Positions 33,136-41,362 of a stretch of 41,362 nucleotides of DNA are shown here, in pieces (within the stretch, counting starts at the first letter, position 1; the number at the start of each line of letters is the position of its first letter). The stretch is from contig CALKHQ010000241.1 of NCBI GenBank assembly GCA_937988735.1, positions 1 through 41,362 on the forward strand, given 5' to 3'. The notes under the pieces are model-generated. The model saw only the letters and a list, made by a program, of their open reading frames with translations, made no database searches and was not told the DNA's origin. The position numbers and the translations under genes were made by a program. The stretch comes from an uncultured Alphaproteobacteria bacterium (GTDB lineage Bacteria > Pseudomonadota > Alphaproteobacteria > CALKHQ01).

Positions 33136-34219
33136 GGACATGGGTGACGGTGGACAGAGGGTTGCGCAGTCGACGGAGAGCCCCCTGCTCCGCGCCCTGA
33201 CAGGCGTGCGCGTCGACCCGCCGCCGATCTGGCTGATGCGCCAGGCGGGCCGCTACCTGCCCGAATACCGCAAGGTACGCGCGGCCGCCGGCGGCTTCCT
33301 CGAACTCTGCTTCGATCCCGGGCTCGCGGCCGAGGTGACGCTGCAGCCGGTTCGCCGCTTCGACCTGGACGCGGCAATCCTGTTTGCCGACATCCTGCTG
33401 GTGCCCCTGGCACTGGGCGTCGATCTCCGCTTCGAGACCGGCGAAGGCCCGCGCCTGGAGCCGGTCCGCTCCGCCCATGATGTCGCGAGGCTGAAGCCGG
33501 CGGAAGCGGTAGACGAGGCCCTGGCCCCGGTGTGCCGGACCGTCGCCGCGGTCCGCGCTGCGCTGCCGGCAGAGAAGGCACTGATCGGCTTTGCCGGTGC
33601 GCCGTGGACGGTCGCCACCTACACGGTCGAGGGCGGCTCGAGTCGCGACTTCCCGACGGCCCGCCGCTGGGCGATGGCGGACCCGGCCGGATTCGGCAGC
33701 CTGATCGACCGCATTACCGAGGCCACCATCCGCTATCTGGTTGCCCAGGTGGCGGCAGGCGCCGATGCGGTACAGCTCTTCGACAGCTGGGCCGGCGCGC
33801 TGCCGGCGGAATTGCTGGAGCCTCTGGTGTTCGCGCCGGCGCGCCGGATCGTCGATGCGCTTCGCCAGCAGGCGCCGGGAACGCCGGTGATCGGCTTTCC
33901 GCGCGGCATCGGGCCGGCGGTGTGCGCGTACGTACGGGCGACCGGAGTGGACGCGATCGGGCTCGACAGCGGAGTTGACCTGGCCTGGGCGGCGGAGGCC
34001 CTGCCGCCGGAGGTGACGGTGCAGGGAAATCTGGACCCGCTGTGGCTGGAGCTGGGCGGGGACGCCCTGCGCCGCGAGGCGGCCCGGGTCGTGGCCGCAG
34101 CGCGCGGACGGCCCCACATCTTCAATCTCGGGCACGGGATCGGCAAGGAGACCCCGGCCGAGCATGTGGCTGCGCTCGTGGCCGAGGTGCGCCGCGGGAC
34201 GCGCGAGACCGGGAGCTGA
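33134..34219 (+). CDS. hemE: Uroporphyrinogen decarboxylase
   Basis: Decarboxylates the four acetate side chains of uroporphyrinogen III to give coproporphyrinogen III in heme synthesis. The protein is 361 residues with the family signatures PPPIWLMRQAGRYLPEYR (about 30-47), catalytic Asp in FADILLVPLALG, and GFAGAPWTVATYTVEGG. Two ATGs (33134 and 33140) are possible; neither has a clear Shine-Dalgarno sequence, and the region upstream is the predicted origin. hemJ follows after four bases, so the two heme genes are probably cotranscribed. Confidence 0.97.
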   Translation: MDMGDGGQRVAQSTESPLLRALTGVRVDPPPIWLMRQAGRYLPEYRKVRAAAGGFLELCFDPGLAAEVTLQPVRRFDLDAAILFADILLVPLALGVDLRFETGEGPRLEPVRSAHDVARLKPAEAVDEALAPVCRTVAAVRAALPAEKALIGFAGAPWTVATYTVEGGSSRDFPTARRWAMADPAGFGSLIDRITEATIRYLVAQVAAGADAVQLFDSWAGALPAELLEPLVFAPARRIVDALRQQAPGTPVIGFPRGIGPAVCAYVRATGVDAIGLDSGVDLAWAAEALPPEVTVQGNLDPLWLELGGDALRREAARVVAAARGRPHIFNLGHGIGKETPAEHVAALVAEVRRGTRETGS

Positions 34220-34223
34220 AGCG

Positions 34224-34661
34224 ATGGACTGGGGCGTGGCCTATCCCTGGATCAAGGCGCTGCACATCATCGCTGTCGTCGCCTGGATGGCAGGGATGTT
34301 CTACCTGCCGCGGCTGTACGTGTACCATGCAGATGCGCCGGTCGGCAGCCCGCAGTCCGAGACGTTCAAGGTGATGGAGCGCCGCCTGCTGCGCGCAATC
34401 ATCAATCCGGCCATGATCGCGACCTGGACGCTGGGGCTGGTCCTGCTGGTCCAGTACGAGGTGTACACCCAGCCCTGGATGCATGCGAAGCTGGTCCTGG
34501 TGGTGGCGCTGTCGGGCCTGCACGGCCTGTTCGCCCGCTGGCGCCGCGACTTCGCAGCCGACCGCAACCGCCGCCCCGCCCGCTTCTACCGGATCGCCAA
34601 CGAGGTGCCGACGGTGATCCTGGTGCTGGTGGTCATCCTGGCTGTGGTCAAGCCGTTCTGA
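34224..34661 (+). CDS. hemJ: Protoporphyrinogen IX oxidase HemJ
   Basis: Membrane enzyme that oxidises protoporphyrinogen IX to protoporphyrin IX; the usual form in alphaproteobacteria. The start at 34224, preceded by GGGAGCTGAAGCG, gives 145 residues. About four membrane helices are visible: residues 8-27 (IKALHIIAVVAWMAGMFYLP), 55-75, 80-100 and 125-143. His in LHIIAVVAWMAG is the conserved heme-binding residue. The 20-residue longer frame upstream overlaps hemE and is not supported. hemE-hemJ-rho is a conserved trio. Confidence 0.95.
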   Translation: MDWGVAYPWIKALHIIAVVAWMAGMFYLPRLYVYHADAPVGSPQSETFKVMERRLLRAIINPAMIATWTLGLVLLVQYEVYTQPWMHAKLVLVVALSGLHGLFARWRRDFAADRNRRPARFYRIANEVPTVILVLVVILAVVKPF

Positions 34662-34703
34662 CCGGATGCGGCTGCCGTTCTTCAGTCGCCCCCGAAAATT
34701 CCA

Positions 34704-34731
34704 TTGACCCTGAACAGGTCATTCGCTACAT
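34704..34731 (+). promoter_or_regulatory. Candidate rho promoter
   Basis: TTGACC (34704-34709), then GCTACAT (34725-34731) after 15 bases, close to the Caulobacter housekeeping pattern TTGAC and GCTANAW. Read as a classical promoter the -10 would be TACATG after 17 bases. Transcription would start near 34738, leaving a rho leader of about 150 bases. Pattern match only. Confidence 0.5.
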
Positions 34732-34888
34732 GACGTGAAGGTTCCCATCCAACCCGACAATCGTCGAAGACGGCCGCGCGGCCGTCTCCGGTGTGCCGTC
34801 CAGAACGGCAGGCGCGCGCGTCGGCGCCAAAAACCATCCCAAGCATATCCACCGTCCGGCAAGCGCGGCGGACACTCAAGAGCACAGT

Positions 34889-36145
34889 ATGAATCTGCAG
34901 GAACTGAAAGCTAAAGGCCCGGCAGAGCTATTGGCCTACGCCGAGGATCTCGAGATCGAGAACGCGAGCACCCTGCGGCGGCAGGACATGATGTTCGCGA
35001 TCCTCAAGCAGCTGGCCGAGAACGATGTTCCCATTTACGGCACGGGCGTTCTCGAGGTGCTGCAGGACGGCTTCGGTTTCCTCCGGTCTCCCGAGGCGAA
35101 CTACCTGCCCGGCCCGGACGACATCTACGTATCGCCGAGCCAGGTCCGGCGCTTCTCGCTGCGGACCGGTGACACGGTCGAGGGCGAGATCCGCAGCCCG
35201 CGGGACGGCGAGCGCTACTTCGCGCTGCTCAAGGTCAACTCGATCAACTTCGAGGATGTGTCGAAGGTCCGGCACCGGATCAACTTCGACAACCTGACGC
35301 CGCTGTATCCGAACCGGCAGCTCAAGATGGAGATCGAGAACTCGGAGTCCAAGGACATGACTCCGCGGGTCATCGATCTCATCTGTCCCATCGGCATGGG
35401 GCAGCGCGCGCTGATCGTCGCCCCGCCCCGGACCGGCAAGACGGTGATGATGCAGCAGATCGCGCATTCGATCACCGCCAACCACCCCGACGTCTACTTG
35501 ATCGTGCTGCTGATCGACGAGCGGCCGGAGGAGGTCACCGACATGCAGCGGTCGGTGAAGGGCGAGGTGATCAGCTCCACCTTCGACGAGCCGGCCAGCC
35601 GCCACGTCCAGGTGACGGAGATGGTGCTGGAGAAGGCGAAGCGCCTGGTGGAGCACAAGCGGGACGTGGTCATCCTGCTCGACTCCATCACCCGGCTCGC
35701 CCGCGCCTACAACACCGTCGTTCCCTCCTCGGGCAAGGTGCTGACGGGCGGCGTCGATGCCAACGCGCTGCAGCGGCCGAAGCGGTTCTTCGGTGCCGCG
35801 CGCAACATCGAGGAAGGCGGCTCGCTGTCGATCATCGCCACCGCGCTGATCGATACCGGCAGCCGGATGGACGAGGTGATCTTCGAGGAGTTCAAGGGCA
35901 CCGGCAACGCGGAGATCGTCCTCGACCGCAAGCTAGCCGACAAGCGCACCTTCCCGGCGATCGACATCGCCAAGTCCGGCACCCGCAAGGAAGAGCTGCT
36001 GGTCGACAAGGCCACGCTGTCGAAGATGTGGGTGCTGCGTCGCATCCTGATGCCGATGGGCACGGTCGATTCGATGGAGTTCCTCCTCGACAAGCTGCGT
36101 CATTCCAAGACGAACGCAGACTTCTTCCAGTCGATGAACCAGTAA
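34889..36145 (+). CDS. rho: Transcription termination factor Rho
   Basis: Hexameric RNA-dependent ATPase helicase that terminates transcription. From the ATG at 34889 the product is 418 residues, essentially the E. coli length. The start MNLQELKAKGPAELLAYAE is the Rho N-terminal domain; the RNA-binding OB fold follows (about 50-115: GFGFLRSPEANYLPGPDDIYVS). The P-loop is APPRTGKTVMM, then LIDERPEEVTDM, the Q-loop region and the R-loop LDSITRLARAYNTV. No missing key residue. The 227-base leader and promoter candidate fit autoregulated rho genes. It converges on qor. Confidence 0.98.
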   Translation: MNLQELKAKGPAELLAYAEDLEIENASTLRRQDMMFAILKQLAENDVPIYGTGVLEVLQDGFGFLRSPEANYLPGPDDIYVSPSQVRRFSLRTGDTVEGEIRSPRDGERYFALLKVNSINFEDVSKVRHRINFDNLTPLYPNRQLKMEIENSESKDMTPRVIDLICPIGMGQRALIVAPPRTGKTVMMQQIAHSITANHPDVYLIVLLIDERPEEVTDMQRSVKGEVISSTFDEPASRHVQVTEMVLEKAKRLVEHKRDVVILLDSITRLARAYNTVVPSSGKVLTGGVDANALQRPKRFFGAARNIEEGGSLSIIATALIDTGSRMDEVIFEEFKGTGNAEIVLDRKLADKRTFPAIDIAKSGTRKEELLVDKATLSKMWVLRRILMPMGTVDSMEFLLDKLRHSKTNADFFQSMNQ

Positions 36146-36188
36146 CCGCGGCCTGCGCGACGCGCGGCTGCGGAGCCTCGGCGCCCGT

Positions 36189-36212
36189 CGGGGCGGCGGA
36201 CGGCGGGCCCCG
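36189..36212 (+). terminator. Candidate hairpin after rho
   Basis: Stem CGGGGC/GCCCCG (36189-36194 and 36207-36212) with a 12-base loop, followed by a short T-rich CATCTTTCC. The loop is large and the tail weak. It lies 44 bases after the rho stop in the gap before the convergent qor gene. Confidence 0.25.
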
Positions 36213-36297
36213 CATCTTTCCTGAGGTTGCGAAGCACGGAGCGGCCGGGCGGTCCGGGGCGGGCGATGGACGCCGCCCGGCGGATCGCGCACTGCCG

Positions 36298-37269
36298 CTA
36301 TACCAGCAGCACCGTCGAACCGGTGGTCCTGCGGCTTTCGAGGTCGCGGTGGGCCTGGGCGGCCTCGCGCAGCGGATAGGTCTGGTTGACCTCGATCTTC
36401 ACCGCGCCGGACGCGACCACGTTCATCAGCGAGTTGGCGCTTTCCTCGAGATCGGCCCGGGTGGCGGTGTAGGTGTTGAGCGTCGGCCGGGTGAGGAACA
36501 GCGACCCCTTTGCCGACAGGGTAAGGATGTCGAACGGCGGCACCGGGCCGGAGGCGTTGCCGAAGCTGACCATGAGCCCGCGTGGCCGCAGGCAGTCCAG
36601 CGACGGCAGGAAGGTGTCCTTGCCCACTCCGTCATAGACCACCGGCACGCCCTCGCCGCCCGTGATCCGCTTCACCTCGGCGACGAAATCCTGGGTGCGG
36701 TAGTTGATGACGTGGTGGCAGCCGTGGGCGCGGGCGATCTCGGCCTTCTCCTCGGAGCCAACCGTGCCGATGACGGTGGCGCCGAGGTGGTTCAGCCACT
36801 GGCTCGCAATGAGCCCGATGCCGCCGGCGGCCGCGTGGAGCAGCACCGTGTCCCCGGGCTGGACCTTGTAGGTGCGGCGGACGAGATACTCTACCGTCAT
36901 CCCCTGCAGCATCATGGCGGCTGCGGTGCGGTCGTCGATGCTGTCGGGCAGCTTGATCGCCTTCTCGGCCGGCATCAGCCGCACCTCGGCATAGGCGCCG
37001 AGGCTGGTGCCGTAGGCGATGCGGTCGCCGGGGCGAAGCTGCGTCACCCCCTCGCCCACCGCTTCGACCACGCCGGCGCCTTCCATGCCGATTACTGCCG
37101 GATATTCGAGCTTGTAGAGCCCGCTGCGGTGATAGGTGTCGATATAGTTCAGGCCGACGGCGGTGTGGCGCACCCGGATCTCACCCGGCCCCGGATCTCC
37201 GACCGCGATCTCCTCCCAGCTGAGGACTTCCGGGCCGCCGGGCTTGTGGATGCGGATGGCGTGGGGCAT
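36298..37269 (-). CDS. Quinone oxidoreductase (zinc-free medium-chain dehydrogenase)
   Basis: NADPH:quinone reductase-type protein of 323 residues. The substrate-side domain has VGLNYIDTYHRSGLY and PAVIGMEGAGVVEAVG; the NADPH-binding fold has LLHAAAGGIGLIASQWLNHLG (about 145-165), an AxxGxxG-like motif. The Cys/His ligands for zinc in alcohol dehydrogenases are absent, as expected for QOR. It converges on rho and is divergent in neighbourhood from nothing else; the dienelactone hydrolase gene lies upstream on the same strand, with a parS site between them. Physiological substrate unknown. Confidence 0.9.
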   Translation of the reverse strand: MPHAIRIHKPGGPEVLSWEEIAVGDPGPGEIRVRHTAVGLNYIDTYHRSGLYKLEYPAVIGMEGAGVVEAVGEGVTQLRPGDRIAYGTSLGAYAEVRLMPAEKAIKLPDSIDDRTAAAMMLQGMTVEYLVRRTYKVQPGDTVLLHAAAGGIGLIASQWLNHLGATVIGTVGSEEKAEIARAHGCHHVINYRTQDFVAEVKRITGGEGVPVVYDGVGKDTFLPSLDCLRPRGLMVSFGNASGPVPPFDILTLSAKGSLFLTRPTLNTYTATRADLEESANSLMNVVASGAVKIEVNQTYPLREAAQAHRDLESRRTTGSTVLLV

Positions 37270-37283
37270 GGGGCCACTCTCCT

Positions 37284-37299
37284 GGTTTCACGTGAAACG
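37284..37299. promoter_or_regulatory. parS: Predicted parS (ParB-binding) site
   Basis: GGTTTCACGTGAAACG, an inverted repeat that matches the parS consensus TGTTTCACGTGAAACA at 14 of 16 positions; only the two outermost bases differ and the central 14 are a perfect palindrome. It lies in the 31-base gap between the dienelactone hydrolase and qor genes, about 4.2 kb right of the predicted origin. A chance match of this quality in high-GC DNA is very unlikely. ParB and parA are not visible but commonly follow gidA-gidB after mnmE. Confidence 0.85.
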
Positions 37300-37300
37300 G

Positions 37301-38014
37301 TCAGCGCAGGTGCTGGCGCAGGAATTCGCGGGTCCGGTCGTTGGCAAGGTCGGCTGCAGCCTGGTCGAAATGCGCGCCGCCGATGCGGGCGAAGGCGTGA
37401 TCGACGCCGGCATAGCTGTGAATGGTCACGAGCGGGTTCCCGCCCAATGCGGCGCTGATCTTCTCCTGCGCCGGCTTCGGGCAGTACTGGTCCTCCTCGG
37501 CAATGTGAAGCATCAGCGGTTTCCGGATCGACCTGGCTTCGTCGAGCGCGTTCTCGATGCCGACGCCGTAGTAGCCGACGCTGCAGTCGGCGTCGGTGCG
37601 GGTGGCGCAGAGATAGGCCAGCTTGCCGCCGAGGCAATAGCCGACGTCGCCGACCTTGCCGCTGGCGCCCTCGAGCGTGCGGGCGACGGCGATGGTCGCC
37701 GCCAGGTCCTCGACGCCCTTGGCCTCGTCGAAGCCCTGGTAGAGCTGAAAGGCACGGTCCCACTCGGCCTGTGTCCTGTCGGTGATCTCGATCCCCGGCT
37801 CCTGGCGCCAGAACAGGTCCGGGCAGATGGCAATCAGGCCCAGCGCGGCGAGGTTGTCGCAGATGTCGCGCATGACCTGATTGACGCCGAAGATCTCCTG
37901 GATGACGACGACCGCCGGATGCGGCCCCTGGGCGAGCATCTCGCCCGTCGGCCGTGCGACATAGGCCTCGAAGGATCCGCTGCCGTCGGTGGCGGCGATG
38001 GTGATGCGGCTCAT
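37301..38014 (-). CDS. Dienelactone hydrolase family protein
   Basis: Alpha/beta-hydrolase of the dienelactone hydrolase family, 237 residues. The Cys nucleophile is in GYCLGGKLAY (Cys about 122), Glu in VVIQEIFGVN, the Asp in the EEDQYCP region and His in GVDHAFAR near the C-terminus. In chlorocatechol degradation these open dienelactones; other members act on various lactones or esters, so the substrate here is unknown. It lies 31 bases from qor, with parS in between, and 71 bases from ogt. Confidence 0.92.
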   Translation of the reverse strand: MSRITIAATDGSGSFEAYVARPTGEMLAQGPHPAVVVIQEIFGVNQVMRDICDNLAALGLIAICPDLFWRQEPGIEITDRTQAEWDRAFQLYQGFDEAKGVEDLAATIAVARTLEGASGKVGDVGYCLGGKLAYLCATRTDADCSVGYYGVGIENALDEARSIRKPLMLHIAEEDQYCPKPAQEKISAALGGNPLVTIHSYAGVDHAFARIGGAHFDQAAADLANDRTREFLRQHLR

Positions 38015-38085
38015 GGCTCCCCCTTTCCTGATGCCCTGACGTTGCGCGGAAGACTAGCCTCCGGTCCGGCGGCTGTCATGCCGCG

Positions 38086-38583
38086 TCACAGCGGAAGGGC
38101 AAGCTGTTCGGCCGGCAGCCGCACACCTTCCAGCGCCAGCAGCGCGCGCTTGGTCTGGAGGCCGCCCTGCCCGCTGTAGCCACCGAGCCCGTCGGCAGCG
38201 AGGATGCGGTGGCAGGGAATGATGATCGGGACCGGATTGGCGCCGCAGGCCTGGCCAACCTCGCGCGGATTGCCGCCGATGGCGGCGGCGCACTGGCCGT
38301 AGCTGCGGGTCTCGCCATAGGGAATGGCCGTCATGTATGCCCAAACCGCGCGCTGATGCTCGGTTCCCGCGGTCTCGACCGGCAGGTCGAAGCTGCGGCG
38401 GCGGCCGGCGAAATACTCGGCGAGCTGCTTCGCCACAGCCTCGGCCGCCGGGGTGCGGGGCGCCCGGAGTGGCTGGGAGGTCCAGCGCAGCCGGCGCAGG
38501 ACGCCATCGGCAAGTTCCGCCCGCAGCCGCCCGACCGGGCTGTCGAGGACGCAGATGTCGTCGGCTTCGCTGGTCATCGCCAT
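38086..38583 (-). CDS. ogt: Methylated-DNA--protein-cysteine methyltransferase
   Basis: Suicide DNA-repair protein that takes alkyl groups from O6-alkylguanine onto its own cysteine. From the ATG at 38583 the protein is 165 residues. The active site is IIIPCHRIL with Cys124; PYGETRSYGQCAAAIGGNP and REVGQACGANPVP are the DNA-binding helix and hinge, and GGYSGQGGLQTKRALLALEG the C-terminal signature. Longer starts (to 38649) overlap the upstream DUF255 gene, so 38583 is preferred. No Ada-type regulatory domain. Confidence 0.95.
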   Translation of the reverse strand: MAMTSEADDICVLDSPVGRLRAELADGVLRRLRWTSQPLRAPRTPAAEAVAKQLAEYFAGRRRSFDLPVETAGTEHQRAVWAYMTAIPYGETRSYGQCAAAIGGNPREVGQACGANPVPIIIPCHRILAADGLGGYSGQGGLQTKRALLALEGVRLPAEQLALPL

Positions 38584-38611
38584 GGCGGTCTCCGTCGCGC
38601 CGGTCTGCCTG

Positions 38612-40663
<2,052 letters not shown>

Positions 40664-40770
40664 CGGCGGCGCGCTCCGCAGCTTTTCCGGAACGAAGTAG
40701 GCGGTCTGGCCTCGGGAAGCAAATCATGCGAGACGGGGACCGTGAGGCGAGGCGAAAAAGGGATGTCGGC

Positions 40771-41031
40771 ATGAAGATCAGCATCGAGATCGACTGCACC
40801 CCGGCCGAGGCGCGGGAGTTCTTCGGCCTGCCCGACGTGCGCCCGGTGCAGGAAGCAGCGACGGAGGCGGTGAAACAGCGACTGGCCGAGATGATCGGGA
40901 CGGCCGACCCGCAGGAGCTGTTCCGCACCTGGTTCAGCAGCGGGGCGGGCAAGGCGATGGCCGAGGGCCTGTCGGCGCTGCAGCGGGCGTTGTGGGCGCA
41001 GGGCGGTCAGCCGCCGAAGGATGAGCGCTGA
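40771..41031 (+). CDS. DUF6489 family protein
   Basis: Small protein of 86 residues matching the DUF6489 family, without known function; these genes are commonly found just before mnmE in alphaproteobacteria. The start at 40771 opens MKISIEIDCTPAEAREFFGLPDVRPVQEA, the conserved core; the open frame upstream adds 15 basic residues with no match. The middle is amphipathic (AVKQRLAEMIGTADPQELFRTWF) and the end Gly/Gln-rich. There is no signal peptide or membrane segment. Its last 11 bases overlap the mnmE start. Confidence 0.85.
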   Translation: MKISIEIDCTPAEAREFFGLPDVRPVQEAATEAVKQRLAEMIGTADPQELFRTWFSSGAGKAMAEGLSALQRALWAQGGQPPKDER

Positions 41032-41362
41032 CACCATCGTCGCCCTGTCCAGCGGCGGCCTGCCGGCGGGGGTGGCGGTGCTGCGCCTGTCCGGGCCGCA
41101 GGCGGGTGCCATCGCGGGCGAGCTGGCCGGCGGTCTGCCCGCTCCGAGGGTGGCGACGCTGCGCCCGCTGCGGGACCGGGGCGACCTGATCGACCGGGCG
41201 CTGGTGCTGTGGTTCCCTGCCCCGGCCAGCTTCACGGGCGAGGACGTGGCCGAGCTGCATGTCCACGGCGGCCCGGCGGTGGTGTCGGCGCTGATCGAGG
41301 CGGCGACGCGCGACGGCCGGGCGCGGCTGGCGGCCCCAGGCGAATTCACCCGCCGCGCCTTC
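41021..41362 (+). CDS. mnmE: tRNA uridine-5-carboxymethylaminomethyl modification GTPase MnmE, N-terminal part
   Basis: MnmE works with MnmG (GidA) to modify U34 of certain tRNAs. The first 114 codons are visible; the gene runs off the right edge before the GTPase domain. The N-terminal tetrahydrofolate-binding domain is recognisable: TIVALSSGGLPAGVAVLRLSGPQA, SFTGEDVAELHVHGG and APGEFTRRAF, which matches the conserved folate-site region. The ATG at 41021 overlaps the DUF6489 gene by 11 bases in a different frame. mnmE is typically followed by gidA, gidB, parA and parB. Confidence 0.95.
   Translation, partial: MSADTIVALSSGGLPAGVAVLRLSGPQAGAIAGELAGGLPAPRVATLRPLRDRGDLIDRALVLWFPAPASFTGEDVAELHVHGGPAVVSALIEAATRDGRARLAAPGEFTRRAF

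Noticed and set aside
40868..40877. Possible second parS half site GGTGAAACAG
   Set aside because: Only one arm resembles parS; the palindrome is absent and it lies within coding sequence.

Overview
This is a gene-dense, high-GC chromosomal segment with a housekeeping core typical of Alphaproteobacteria. The order mnmE - rho - hemJ - hemE - [gap] - ppsR - maf - aroE - coaE - dnaQ - secB is the gene order around the chromosomal origin in Caulobacter, Rickettsia and many Rhodospirillales-type bacteria. A taxon below class cannot be fixed from the sequence alone. Gene density, short or overlapping junctions and uniform composition argue against a mobile island. I see no rRNA, tRNA, CRISPR array or insertion sequence.

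Layout from left to right. (1) Heat-shock cluster hrcA-grpE-dnaK, leftward, with dnaK cut by the window edge, divergent from rph-rdgB-hemW (about 1-5535). (2) An envelope and translation group: an LpoA-like lipoprotein gene divergent from rsmI-yraN and a BON-domain lipoprotein gene, then a SirB1-family gene, gshB and a subtilisin-like protease gene (5539-11938). (3) A stand-alone sensor kinase, an unrecognised protein, comM and a HAD hydrolase (11947-16755). (4) hslVU, divergent from hisH-GNAT-hisA-hisF-hisE-HIT (16789-22317). (5) A leftward series timA-mltA-lutABC-smr-xre (22327-28135), in which the lactate-utilisation genes sit inside the timA-mltA-smr-xre neighbourhood. (6) secB, then the leftward operon ppsR-maf-aroE-coaE-dnaQ (28562-32736). 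(7) A non-coding stretch (32737-33133) with clustered DnaA boxes and an AT-rich end, which I call oriC. (8) hemE-hemJ-rho to the right, then qor, a dienelactone hydrolase gene, ogt and a YyaL/DUF255 gene on the minus strand, a DUF6489 gene and the start of mnmE. A near-perfect parS site lies at 37284-37299.

Genes next to the origin are transcribed away from it on both sides, as expected for highly conserved origin-proximal genes. The parS site about 4 kb away, and mnmE at the right edge (usually followed by gidA-gidB-parA-parB), fit an origin/partition domain.

The points most worth checking are the origin and parS; an MltA homologue whose expected catalytic aspartate is alanine; a cytoplasmic-looking subtilase with Gln in place of the oxyanion-hole Asn; an unrecognised 183-residue protein; and the lutABC insertion with its own promoter and a TTG start.
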